Source: Candidatus Accumulibacter similis
GTDB taxonomy: Bacteria > Pseudomonadota > Gammaproteobacteria > Burkholderiales > Rhodocyclaceae
Reading direction: 5' to 3'
Assembly (NCBI GenBank): GCA_013347225.1
Contig: CP054595.1
Location: 4,646,415 to 4,710,414, forward strand
Length of the DNA: 64,000 nt
Shown: positions 46,299 through 55,322 of the stretch, piece by piece
How positions within the stretch are numbered: the first letter of the stretch is position 1
Layout of the letters: each line of letters opens with the position of its first letter
Program-made: the position numbers and the translations under genes
Notes under the pieces: model-generated
The model's input: the letters and a program-made list of their open reading frames with translations, nothing else
The model's database searches: none
What the model was told of the DNA's origin: nothing

Positions 46299-48135
46299 AT
46301 AGGGGCGGTCAGAGTACCTGACCGTTCCCCTGCCACACCACCCGGCATGCGGGTCCGCACCGGGCGGTTCAAGTAGTTGAGGTCATGAGAGACGCGGCAC
46401 GCCGAGTCGGTCGAAGTAAGCGATCGGCATCACACGATTCGGCGCGAAGCAGCTGTTACGCCACCATCAACGGCTGTTTGCGGCGATCCGATGGGCATCC
46501 GGCTTGGCAGCACCCAACGCCAGCAATTCCCGATACATCGTCGTACCCCGACGCCAGTGCTTGAGTTGCAGAGCACGCAACCGGTGACGCAACCACTCGT
46601 CGAGTTCGCGGAACACTTTCGGCGTCTGCGCAAGCTGAAAGTATCCCTTCCAGCCCGGCATGTAAGTCCGGAGCCGTTCCACTACGTCCGGCAGGCTACG
46701 CCCGCCCGAGCGACGCGTCAGTTGTCGGATGCGTTGCTTGTAGGTTTCTTTTGCCTTGTCGGCAACCCGGCATTTCACTTGGCCACCTGGACCATACCAG
46801 CAGCTAAAGCTCAGGAACTTGCGACCAGATGCCGGTGCAACCGCCGTCTTGGCTTCATTCACCTTCAGGTGAAGTTGCTCATAGAGTCGGCGCAGCCCAG
46901 TGAGTACCCGCTGACCGGCCTGCCGACTGCGCACATATACATTGCAGTCGTCGGCATAGCGAACGAACCGATGAGCACGCGTTTCCAGCGTACGATCCAC
47001 CTCGTCAAGCAACACATTAGCCAGCAGCGGCGACAGCGGGCCGCCTTGCGGCGTCCCCTCGTACCGCTGCATGACCACGCCGCCATCCATGATGCCGGCC
47101 ACAAGGTAACGACGAATCAGCCGCAGCACGGCCTTGTCGTCGATTCGCCTCGATAACCGTTCCATCAGAATGTCGTGATTGACCCGGTCGAAGAACTTCT
47201 CCAAATCGACATCGACCACCATCCGGTAACCGTCCTGCACGTAGCGCCGCGCCGTGAGCACGGCGTCGTGCGCACGGCGTCCGGGTCGGAAGCCGAAGCT
47301 GTATTCGGAGAACGTCGGATCAATCATCGGCTCTGCAAGACCTGCAGCAGGGCTTGCTGGATCAGCCGATCCGTCACCGTCGGAATCCCCAATTCCCGCA
47401 TCCCGCCACCGGTCTTCGGAATCTGTACGCGCCGCACCGGCTCAGGCCGGTAGCTGCCGTTCAGTAGTGCCTCCCGAATCCCCGGCCAGTGCGTTCTCAG
47501 GTACGCCGCCGTCTCGACAATCGTCCGTCCATCCACACCCCAGCACTCCCGCGATTGGCTTTGACGCGTTTCCACGCCATTACCATGTTCGCGCTCGCGA
47601 GCGCCTGCGTGAGCAGGTCATCTCGCCTGAACCTTCGAGTCCCTGTCGCGCCGGCCGTGCTTCATCACGCAACGCTTCGGGCTTGGCTTCACCTCGCCCT
47701 CCCGCCTTGCGCCCCGGTTGCCCGAGCTTCTGATGCATTGCACTTCCAAGCAACATGGCCGTCGGCCCTCCTACTCGTTCGACCCTTCGCCCGCTACCGG
47801 CGGCTACCATGGCCTCTGCTGACTTCTCGCTCCGGCTTGTCTCCGTCGGCCTTTCAGCCATAAGGCGAGAGCTCCACGGGTAAGAACGCACTCCTTCCCT
47901 GCACAGCCGCCGAATCTACGCCACCTCGCCTTGATCACCAGAGCTTCGCGGTCTCTGGCCCGCTCGCCCTGCTCGGCAGCGCCTTCCATCCGGTTCTTGT
48001 TCATCGGCTCGCAGTTTCGCTCCACGCTTCCTTCCCACCATCGGTCGCCCTCAGGCAGTTGCGCTTCGCTTCGTTCGCTGTGATCAACTTACGGCGGGAC
48101 TTGCACCCGCAAGAGTGCGCCCATGCTGGGCGCAC
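46299..48135 (-). mobile_element. Group IIC (bacterial class C) intron, 1837 bases
   Basis: On the minus strand the intron begins with GTGCGCCCAGCATGGGCGCA at 48135, the usual group IIC 5' end. Domain V is clear at 46333-46370 (GAACCGCCCGG ... CCGGGTGGTGTGG), followed by a domain VI hairpin (CGGTCAG/CTGACCG) and the 3' end CCCCTAT at 46299. It sits directly behind the cheA terminator, as this class prefers. Its reverse transcriptase gene is broken, so movement would need help in trans. Boundaries are from sequence pattern, good to a base or two. Confidence 0.88.
46383..47810 (-). pseudogene. ltrA: Group II intron reverse transcriptase/maturase, disrupted
   Basis: Reverse transcriptase parts are easy to see: the RT0-RT2 region (PVRRVQIPKTGGGMRELGIP), the catalytic YADD in RYADDCNVYVRS, and the maturase end (LRHRLRALQLKHWRRG). 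The frame is broken by three separate 2-base duplications, at 47621-47624 (GAGA), 47533-47538 (GTGT) and 47331-47334 (AGAG); removing each restores the expected protein (GDDLL, GVDGRT, LQPMIDPTF). A TGA at 46467-46469 replaces an expected serine codon before WWRNS. The natural stop is at 46383. The start is uncertain (ATG 47810 used). Confidence 0.85.
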
Positions 48136-48143
48136 CAAAAGAA

Positions 48144-48163
48144 AAGGGGGCTTGCGCCCCCTT
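48144..48163 (-). terminator. Rho-independent terminator of the che operon
   Basis: Perfect stem AAGGGGGC/GCCCCCTT with a 4-base loop; on the minus strand it runs on into TTTTCTTTTGG. The group II intron begins 8 bases further on. Confidence 0.92.
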
Positions 48164-48192
48164 GATGGAATCCGTCGACAGTGGCCCGACCG

Positions 48193-50130
48193 TTAGACGA
48201 GCAGTTCCAGTGGCCGCGGCGCCGGCGCCCGCGTGTCTCGCTCACCATTGGCCGCAAGATCGGACAACAGCTCCTTCATGTCCAGAATGAGAACGATCTG
48301 ACCATTCGACAGCGTCGTCACTCCTGCCACTCCGCGCGGGCGGAAGTCATCGAGCGCCTTGATCACAGCGTCATCGCGTCCGGCGAAGTTGTCTACCGCC
48401 AGAATGAAGCTGCGCTCGGCAGTCTGCATGAGGACGCCGAACTCGGGCCGCCGCAGTTGCGGCCACCCGAGCAGGCGTGCGAGGGCAATGACCGGCAGAA
48501 TCTCGCCGCGCACCACCAGCGTTTCCTTGCCGCCCACCTCCTGCATTCGTTCGTGGTCGATTGGCAGGATTTCCCGCACCAGCGACAGCGGCAAGGCAAA
48601 AGGCTGGTCGCCAAGGAGGACGAGAAGAACCGGCAGGATGGCCAGCGTCAACGGCAGCGAGATGACGAAGACCGAACCCTTGCCGGGCTCGGAACGGATC
48701 TCGATCGACCCATTGAGTTTCTGGATGTTGGTCTTCACGACGTCCATGCCGACGCCGCGACCGGACACGGCGGAAGCCTTGGCCATCGTCGAAAAACCCG
48801 GCAGGAAGATCAGGTTGAGGCTCTGCCTGTCATCGAGCGTGTTCGCTTCTTCCTCGCTGATGATCTGTTTCTCGACCGCCTTCGCGCGGATGCGATCGGG
48901 ACTCATCCCACGCCCGTCATCGGCAATCATCAGGACAATGTGGTCACCCTCCTGACGCGCTTCGAGACGAATGACGCTCTTCGCCTGCTTGCCTGCGGCG
49001 CGCCGTTCCTCGGGCGGCTCGACACCATGATCGACCGCATTGCGTATCAGGTGGATAAGAGGGTCGGCCAGGTCCTCGATCATCGTCTTGTCGACCTCGG
49101 TCTCTTCGCCGATCAGCGCCAGTTCGACATCCTTGCCCAGTTGTCTGGCGAGGTCGCGCGCGATCCGGGGATACTTCTGGAAAAGGCGGCCGATTGGCTG
49201 CATGCGCGTCTTCATGACCGAGTTCTGCAGGTCGGACACCAGCAGGTCGAGCTGGCTGACGGCCTGATCGAGCGCCTGCAACGTCTCCGAATCCGTTCGC
49301 CCGGCCAGAATGTCGGCCCGCAGGCTGGTCAACCGGTTCTTGGTCAGGCCGATCTCCCCGGACAGATTGAGCACCTGGTCAAGGCGCGCAGTGTCCACAC
49401 GGATGGTCGTTTCGCGCGCTGCCGCCCTTTCGTCGGCGCGGCGCCCCGACGGCGCGGCGCTGGCAGCGGCTCCCGGCCTGTCCGAGCTGCGACGCCCCTC
49501 GGGCGGAAAGTGCGGCTGCAGCTGCGACAGCTCAACCTCGCCCCCCTCCTTGCTGACGTCCATGGTCTCGGTTTTGCCCGCAACAGCCGGCACACTGGCG
49601 CTGGCCTGCCCGCTGAACACCGCATGCAGTGCCTGCCAATCCGGACCCTGATCGCCACTGTCTGCCGCAGCTGGCGCGCCGCCAGGCTTGACTTGGGGCA
49701 GCCCAACGGCAGCCGGTGGCGGTGCAACGGGATCGGCCGCTGGCGCCAACGCGCTCTGCAGATTGGCCGTGACTTCCGCCGCAGCCGCAGTCGGCTGCCT
49801 GCCTTGGGCGATCTCGCCGAACATCTGGCGCACACACTGCGTGGCTGCCAGGATGGTGTCCATCAGCGCCGGCGTCAGCCCCTTCTCGCCGTTCCGCAGC
49901 TTGTCGAACAGGTTCTCGGTCAGGTGGCAAAGCTTCACCAGCTCGCCGGCATTGAGGAAGCCTGCGCCGCCCTTGATCGTGTGAAAACCGCGAAAGATGT
50001 CGTTGAGCAGACGCACATCGTCGGGACTCCGCTCAAGATCGACGAGCTTGTTGTCGACATCCGACAGCAGGTCACCGGCTTCCTGCAGGAAATCCTGCAG
50101 CAGGTCTTCCATCCCCGCAAAATCGCTCAT
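48193..50130 (-). CDS. cheA: Chemotaxis histidine kinase CheA
   Basis: 645 residues. P1 carries the phospho-histidine at His50 (GFHTIKGGAGFLNAGE). A long Ala/Pro-rich linker follows in which a P2 domain is not obvious. P3 dimerisation, the P4 ATPase (HLIRNAVDHG, DDGRGMS, GRGVGMDVV) and the C-terminal P5 CheW-like domain complete it. ATG 50130 follows AGGAGG. It is the last gene of the che set, ending at a strong terminator. Confidence 0.95.
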   Translation of the reverse strand: MSDFAGMEDLLQDFLQEAGDLLSDVDNKLVDLERSPDDVRLLNDIFRGFHTIKGGAGFLNAGELVKLCHLTENLFDKLRNGEKGLTPALMDTILAATQCVRQMFGEIAQGRQPTAAAAEVTANLQSALAPAADPVAPPPAAVGLPQVKPGGAPAAADSGDQGPDWQALHAVFSGQASASVPAVAGKTETMDVSKEGGEVELSQLQPHFPPEGRRSSDRPGAAASAAPSGRRADERAAARETTIRVDTARLDQVLNLSGEIGLTKNRLTSLRADILAGRTDSETLQALDQAVSQLDLLVSDLQNSVMKTRMQPIGRLFQKYPRIARDLARQLGKDVELALIGEETEVDKTMIEDLADPLIHLIRNAVDHGVEPPEERRAAGKQAKSVIRLEARQEGDHIVLMIADDGRGMSPDRIRAKAVEKQIISEEEANTLDDRQSLNLIFLPGFSTMAKASAVSGRGVGMDVVKTNIQKLNGSIEIRSEPGKGSVFVISLPLTLAILPVLLVLLGDQPFALPLSLVREILPIDHERMQEVGGKETLVVRGEILPVIALARLLGWPQLRRPEFGVLMQTAERSFILAVDNFAGRDDAVIKALDDFRPRGVAGVTTLSNGQIVLILDMKELLSDLAANGERDTRAPAPRPLELLV

Positions 50131-50140
50131 CGCGAACCTC

Positions 50141-50998
50141 CTAGAAACCCAGGCTGCCGAGCAGCTCGTCAACCTGCTGCTGTGAGGCGACGACGTCGGC
50201 GCGGCCGTCCGGGTTGATCACGGGCCCGTTGAGGAGGCTGTTGACCGACTCGGTACGCCGCTCACCGGGCAGGATCTCGATCAGCACTTCCATCAGCTGT
50301 TTCTCCAGTTCGTGCGCCACCTGGAGAATCTTCTTGATCACCTGGCCGGTGAGATCCTGGAAGTCCTGGGCCATCATGATCTCCAGCAGTTGCGCCTTGG
50401 TTGCCTCGGTCTTCGCCGGCAAGCCGTGCTTGAGGAAGGAGCGGGTCTCCTCGGCCAGAAGCCTGAAATCGTCGACAGCCATCCGGTTGGCGAACAACGC
50501 ATCCCAGCGGGTCGCCAGTGCCGCCGAGGCCGCTTCCAGTTGCTCCTGCAACGGGTTGGCGATGTCCGTCGCGTTGAGTACCCGGCAGGCAGCCTGCTCG
50601 GTCAGCGTGGCGACGTAGTTGAGCCGCTCCCTGGCATCCGGAATGGCACTGACAGTGCTCTCAAGCAATTCGCTGTAACCCAGTTGGCCCAGCGTGTCAT
50701 GCAACTGGCGGGCCATCTGGCCGACGCGCTGGAACACCCGATCCTGTCCCCGCCATCCCGCCGCCGTTGCCTCTGGCGCAGCCGTGGCCGCCTGCGCTGC
50801 CCGCACGGAGTCGAAGAGCGCCTGCAACTCGTCACTGTCGTCCGCGCCGTCACCTTCGCGCAACTGCTGCAGCAGCGATGCCGCAGGCCTGGGTGCAGCG
50901 GGTGGTACGGCTCGGCTGGTGGTGGCGATTCCCGAAGCGATGCTGTCGAACAGCGCCTCAAGTTCGCGTGAATCGCCGGCGGTGTCGCCTCCATTCAT
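50141..50998 (-). CDS. cheZ: Chemotaxis phosphatase CheZ
   Basis: 285 residues, longer than the usual ~215 because of an N-terminal extension with two acidic repeats (ELEALFDSIASG and ELQALFDSVRAA). The core has AIPDARERLNYVATLTEQAA and the active-site helix MMAQDFQDLTGQVIKKIL with the catalytic Gln. The C-terminus QVDELLGSLGF is the CheY-binding peptide. ATG 50998 lies one base after the cheY stop. The two N-terminal repeats resemble the C-terminal CheY-binding peptide in pattern only loosely. Confidence 0.93.
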   Translation of the reverse strand: MNGGDTAGDSRELEALFDSIASGIATTSRAVPPAAPRPAASLLQQLREGDGADDSDELQALFDSVRAAQAATAAPEATAAGWRGQDRVFQRVGQMARQLHDTLGQLGYSELLESTVSAIPDARERLNYVATLTEQAACRVLNATDIANPLQEQLEAASAALATRWDALFANRMAVDDFRLLAEETRSFLKHGLPAKTEATKAQLLEIMMAQDFQDLTGQVIKKILQVAHELEKQLMEVLIEILPGERRTESVNSLLNGPVINPDGRADVVASQQQVDELLGSLGF

Positions 50999-50999
50999 C

Positions 51000-51389
51000 T
51001 CAGCCCCCCATCCTGTCGAAGATCTTCTGCAGCTTCTCGGCCAGCGTCGCCGCCGTGAACGGCTTGACGATGTACCCGCTGGCCCCCGCTTGCGCGGCGG
51101 CAATGATGTTCTCCTTCTTCGCCTCGGCGGTGATCATCAGCACCGGCAGGTGCTTCAGCGTCGCCGACGCGCGGATCGCCTGCAGGAGTTGCAGGCCATC
51201 CATGTTCGGCATGTTCCAGTCCGTAACGACGAACTCGAAGCCGCCGTGGTTGAGCTTCTGCAAAGCCACCGCGCCATCCTCGGCCTCGTCGACGTTGGCG
51301 AAACCGAGTTCCTTCAACAGATTCCTGACGATGCGCCGCATCGTCGAGAAATCGTCCACCACCAGAATCCTCATCTTCGGATCAGCCAT
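51000..51389 (-). CDS. cheY: Chemotaxis response regulator CheY
   Basis: 129 residues, single receiver domain. Key residues fall at the E. coli numbers: Asp12, Asp13, phospho-acceptor Asp57, Thr87 and Lys109. It carries the signal from CheA to the flagellar motor and is dephosphorylated by CheZ, encoded just downstream. Confidence 0.96.
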   Translation of the reverse strand: MADPKMRILVVDDFSTMRRIVRNLLKELGFANVDEAEDGAVALQKLNHGGFEFVVTDWNMPNMDGLQLLQAIRASATLKHLPVLMITAEAKKENIIAAAQAGASGYIVKPFTAATLAEKLQKIFDRMGG

Positions 51390-51409
51390 CCTTGACTCCG
51401 TTTGTTCGC

Positions 51410-52351
51410 TCAGCGCTCGAGCAGAGGACGCAGGGTATCGGCCAGAACCTCTGCGTCAAACTTGTCAACATAGGCATCGACACCGACGGCCTTGCCCATC
51501 GCGTGGTTGGCCTGCGAGGAAAGCGACGAATGCATCACCACCGGAATACCCGTAAACCGGGCATCCCCCTTGATGTTTCTGGTGAGAACGTAGCCATCCA
51601 TCTCCGGCATCTCGGCGTCGACCAGGATCAGCCGGATTTCGTCGCGCAATGGGCTGCCACCACTCTGATCGGCATGCGCCGCAATGGCTTGCAGGCGACT
51701 CCAGGCTTCGGCGCCATTGGTCGCGTGCTTGTGCCGCACACCGAGCTTGTCCAGCACCTCGGTGATCTTGCGCCGGGCAACGACCGAGTCGTCGACGAAG
51801 AAGATGCTGACCTCCTGATCGACGTTGGCTGGCGGAATGTCGACGATGATCGCCTCGCCAAAGGCGTTGGCGAGGATCTGTTCGACGTCGAGAATCGATA
51901 CCAGCTTGCCATCGTCCAGTTCGGTGACGGCGGTGATCAGTCCCTGATTGGTCGACAGGAGATTCTCCGGAGCCCTGACCTTCTCCCAGTCCACGCGGAT
52001 GATCCGGTCCACTTCATGCACGAGAAATCCAAGGGTCCGCTTGGAATACTCGGCCACCATCATGGTCCTGCCGTACTCGTCCCGATGCTCGCGGTGCTCG
52101 AGAAAGGAAATCAGCGAGAGCACGGGAATGACGTTGCCGCGCAGCGAAATCAGTCCTTCCACGCCGCGCGGCATGTTCGGCGTTCTGGTGATCGGTGGCG
52201 TCCGTCCGACCTCGCGCACCTTGAAGACGTTGATGCCGAAGGTCTCTCGCGTTCCCAGCGAGAAGAGCAGGATCTCCATCTTGTTCGAGCCGGCGAGCCG
52301 GGTCCGTGCGTCAACGCCGTCGAGCAGGTTCTTCCTTTCTGCCAAATCCAT
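51410..52351 (-). CDS. cheV: Chemotaxis coupling protein CheV (copy 1)
   Basis: 313 residues: a CheW-like domain (about 20-165, NKMEILLFSLGTRETFGINV) followed by a receiver domain (about 180-310, with LVDAEMPEMDG). CheV links receptors and CheA like CheW but can be tuned by phosphorylation. It lies 26 bases after the second cheV gene. Confidence 0.95.
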   Translation of the reverse strand: MDLAERKNLLDGVDARTRLAGSNKMEILLFSLGTRETFGINVFKVREVGRTPPITRTPNMPRGVEGLISLRGNVIPVLSLISFLEHREHRDEYGRTMMVAEYSKRTLGFLVHEVDRIIRVDWEKVRAPENLLSTNQGLITAVTELDDGKLVSILDVEQILANAFGEAIIVDIPPANVDQEVSIFFVDDSVVARRKITEVLDKLGVRHKHATNGAEAWSRLQAIAAHADQSGGSPLRDEIRLILVDAEMPEMDGYVLTRNIKGDARFTGIPVVMHSSLSSQANHAMGKAVGVDAYVDKFDAEVLADTLRPLLER

Positions 52352-52377
52352 CCTATCGCTCCAGTGAGGTCAGGCGC

Positions 52378-53349
52378 TCAGCAGGACGGCAGCGCCGGCA
52401 CGCCGCCGCCCTGCAGCCTGCGCGTCAGCGTCTCCGACAGCCGCTGCGGTTCGAACTTCGGCACATACTCGTCAACACCAACGGACTTGCCAAGCTGCTG
52501 GTTCGACATTCCCGACAGCGACGAGTGCATGATCACCGGTACGCCAACAAAACGCGGGTCGGACTTGATCTTCTTCGTCAGGATGTAGCCGTCCATCTCC
52601 GGCATTTCGATATCCGTCAGGACCAGACTGATCAGGTCGGTGACTGCCTGCCCAGAGGCCTGCGCGTAAGCAGCCATCTTCTCCAGCTCCAGCCAGGCAT
52701 CAAGACCATTGATCGCGGCAACGTACTTGACTCCCATCGCCCCCAGTGTACGCTCGATCTGCTTGCGCGCAACCGACGAGTCGTCAGCGAAGAAGACCGT
52801 CAGACGCGGATTGTCGAGTGGCTTGATGTTGCGGTAGACGATCTCGTCGTCGTAGTTGGTGGTCTCCGAGAGGATCTTCTCGACATCCATCATCATCACC
52901 AGGCGACCGTCCGGCAGTTCGGTGACGGCAGTCACCAGACCGCCGAGTTCGGCCAGCAGCATGGCAGGCGGCACCCGCATCTGCCCCCAGTCGAGGCGCA
53001 GGATGGTATCGACACCCTCGACCAGAAAGCCCTGCGTGTGGCCTGCATATTCGGTGATGATCATGATCGAGCGGGGCGTCTGCGTATCGACCCCGGCATA
53101 GCGCGCGAGGTCGACGACCGGCACCAGCGCACCGCGCAGGCTGACCATCCCCTCGACCGAGGGCGGCATCTCGGGAGCTGCCGTGATCGGCGGCGTGCGC
53201 ATCACTTCACGCACCTTGAAGACATTGATGCCGAAGGTCTCGCGACGACCGGTGCGCGCATCGGTGCCGAGCGAGAAGAGCAGGATCTCCAGCTTGTTGG
53301 TTCCGGCCAGCTTGGTCCGGGCATCGATGTTTTTCAACAAATCCGACAT
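52378..53349 (-). CDS. cheV: Chemotaxis coupling protein CheV (copy 2)
   Basis: 323 residues with the same CheW-receiver plan as its neighbour (NKLEILLFSLGTDARTGRRE, then LVLTDIEMPEMDGYIL). The two are clearly paralogs from a tandem duplication but differ in most linker residues, so the duplication is old. Start MSDLLKN at 53349 has GAGGAAG before it. It is the first gene of the cheV-cheV-cheY-cheZ-cheA run. Confidence 0.95.
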   Translation of the reverse strand: MSDLLKNIDARTKLAGTNKLEILLFSLGTDARTGRRETFGINVFKVREVMRTPPITAAPEMPPSVEGMVSLRGALVPVVDLARYAGVDTQTPRSIMIITEYAGHTQGFLVEGVDTILRLDWGQMRVPPAMLLAELGGLVTAVTELPDGRLVMMMDVEKILSETTNYDDEIVYRNIKPLDNPRLTVFFADDSSVARKQIERTLGAMGVKYVAAINGLDAWLELEKMAAYAQASGQAVTDLISLVLTDIEMPEMDGYILTKKIKSDPRFVGVPVIMHSSLSGMSNQQLGKSVGVDEYVPKFEPQRLSETLTRRLQGGGVPALPSC

Positions 53350-53458
53350 ACGTCTTCCTCTTGCAGGAGCCCGCGGCGATCGGGTCGCCGACATCTTAAT
53401 CGAATCGTCATCGCTACGCCAAGGCAGCCTGTCACACCGGTGGTGAGTCCTGTCAGCT

Positions 53459-55156
53459 TCACACCTCGGTCCGGTAGCCAATCCGGAAGCCACCCCAGTG
53501 ACGTCCCTTGACGTAGATCGGAGCCGAAATGTCGTGCATCAGCTCACCCGTATCGCGGCGATAGGTCTGCAGCAGGAACGAATGCTCATGACCGCCACAG
53601 CGCCTCCCCACCGGGTCGTCGAAAATGCGTTTGGTACGGTTGCGAACGAAATCAACCTTCTCGTCACCGCTCAGAGGATGCGAGAAGGCCCGGTTGTGCG
53701 TCGGCACATAGCCGTTGCGGTCGATGCAGATGGCGTAGACCAGACACTGGTGCTGCGCCAGCAGTTGCTCCTGCAGCGGCGCCACTGCCTGATCGGTGAA
53801 CTGGTCGAAGCGCGTTCGGTACTTTTGCGGTCGCGTGTTCGGCAACGGCTGATAGCGGTCGTCGAACAGATCGTCAAGGCCGATCCTGCCGCCGTCGACA
53901 GCGCCGTCGAGCAGCGCGCCGACGGCCCGTGCCGCCTCGGTGACGATGTCGGGCATGCGGGCGTGGACAGCGACGGCGCGCTCGCCGGCCACCCCCAGCC
54001 TGAATACATTTCCGACTTCCTTCAGGTTTTCCACCAGGCACTCGACGTGGTCCACCGCCAGCAACGTCTGCTCGGTCACCCTGCTGTTGGCCTCGGCCAT
54101 CAGCCTGATGTTGCCCACGTGCTCGGCTATGCTCTCGCCGGCGCGCGTCTGCTGACTGACTGCCGCGGCGATCGCCTCAACCTTCTCCAGTGTCTGTCGC
54201 GCCCCGCTGTTGATGCCGTCGAGCGCCTGCGCCGCCTGCCGGGCAAGCTCGGCACCCTTGCGCGCCTGACCGCTGCCGGCTTCGATGCTGGCGATTGCCG
54301 ACTGCGTCTCGCCCTGAATGGCGGCAATCATCTGGCTGATCTCGCCGGTCGCCTGCGACGTCCGTTCCGCAAGCTTGCGCACCTCGTCGGCGACGACGGC
54401 GAATCCACGCCCGTGCTCACCCGCCCGCGCCGCCTCGATGGCCGCATTGAGGGCCAGCAGATTGGTCTGATCGGCGATCTCGCGAATCGTCTGGACGATG
54501 CCGCTGATGGCTCGCGAACGTTCGCCGAGCGCACCGACCACGGCCGCCGACTGGCTCACCGAGGCCGCGATCTGCTCCATCTCTGCCGACGCCTTGCCAG
54601 CAATCGACATGCCCTCTCTGGACAGGCTGTTCGATCGCTCGGCGATGCCCGCGGTTTCGCTGGCCTTGCCGCCGACTTCGTTCATCTGCAGCGTCAGGTT
54701 CGACATCTCGCCGGCGGTAGCCAGCGCGGCGTCCCGCTGCTGGTTCGATCCGGCAGCCACCCGCCGCGCATCACCGATCAGCTGCTGTGAAGCGTTGCCG
54801 ACTTCGATAGAGTTGAACAACAGCTTGCCGACGATGATGGCGAAGCTATCCATCAGGCGGTTGTAGTCGGCAGCGACCAGCGCCAGCTCGTCACGGCCGC
54901 TGGCGGCTGCACGCCTGGTCAGGTCGCCATCGGCGTAGGTCCCCGCGATCACCGCACGCAGTCCCTGCAGACGGCCCAGGAGATCCCGCTCGAGCACCAC
55001 GGCGATGGTGACTGTGGCGAGCAGCAGCAGTCCTGCTGCCGGCAGCCAGCCCTGCATGCCGCCGCCAAGGACCGAATGACCGAACCAGCCCGCCCCGGCA
55101 GTGAGCAGCACCAATAACAGCATCGCAGCACGCATTCTCCACGCCAGTCCCCGCAT
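53459..55156 (-). CDS. Methyl-accepting chemotaxis protein with C-terminal sensor domain
   Basis: 565 residues. Two membrane helices (about 8-27 and 37-55) are separated by only ~10 residues, so there is no periplasmic sensor. HAMP follows, then the signalling domain with its conserved tip (about 226-266, IADQTNLLALNAAIEAARAG). After about residue 410 comes an extra C-terminal domain (VYAICIDRNGYVPTHNRAFS, then ISAPIYVKGRHWGGFRIGY) that looks Cache/PAS-like and would lie in the cytoplasm. It is probably an energy, redox or internal-ligand sensor. It lies upstream of cheV and has its own candidate flagellar-sigma promoter. Confidence 0.9.
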   Translation of the reverse strand: MRGLAWRMRAAMLLLVLLTAGAGWFGHSVLGGGMQGWLPAAGLLLLATVTIAVVLERDLLGRLQGLRAVIAGTYADGDLTRRAAASGRDELALVAADYNRLMDSFAIIVGKLLFNSIEVGNASQQLIGDARRVAAGSNQQRDAALATAGEMSNLTLQMNEVGGKASETAGIAERSNSLSREGMSIAGKASAEMEQIAASVSQSAAVVGALGERSRAISGIVQTIREIADQTNLLALNAAIEAARAGEHGRGFAVVADEVRKLAERTSQATGEISQMIAAIQGETQSAIASIEAGSGQARKGAELARQAAQALDGINSGARQTLEKVEAIAAAVSQQTRAGESIAEHVGNIRLMAEANSRVTEQTLLAVDHVECLVENLKEVGNVFRLGVAGERAVAVHARMPDIVTEAARAVGALLDGAVDGGRIGLDDLFDDRYQPLPNTRPQKYRTRFDQFTDQAVAPLQEQLLAQHQCLVYAICIDRNGYVPTHNRAFSHPLSGDEKVDFVRNRTKRIFDDPVGRRCGGHEHSFLLQTYRRDTGELMHDISAPIYVKGRHWGGFRIGYRTEV

Positions 55157-55198
55157 CGTCGTCTCCTCATCGTCGCTTCAGCGCTCTTCATCATCAGT

Positions 55199-55225
55199 GG
55201 AACGGCAGAAAACGCCCCACCTTTA
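55199..55225 (-). promoter_or_regulatory. Candidate sigma-28 (FliA) promoter of the chemoreceptor gene
   Basis: Minus strand: TAAA (55222-55225), exactly 15 bases, GCCG (55203-55206), the core of the flagellar-sigma consensus, 43 bases before the start. The outer parts of both boxes match poorly. Confidence 0.5.
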
Positions 55226-55322
55226 GCTCCTTCGCCGGGCGTGTGAGATCGCTGTCGCAGTTGCCGCCCACCGACGGCCTCGCCGCCTCGCGAATGGCGA
55301 CGTCCGCGCCCCCTCTCGGCGC

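Noticed and set aside
47489..47863. Plus-strand frame of 124 codons inside the intron
   Set aside because: It is antisense to the intron reverse transcriptase and shows no family features.
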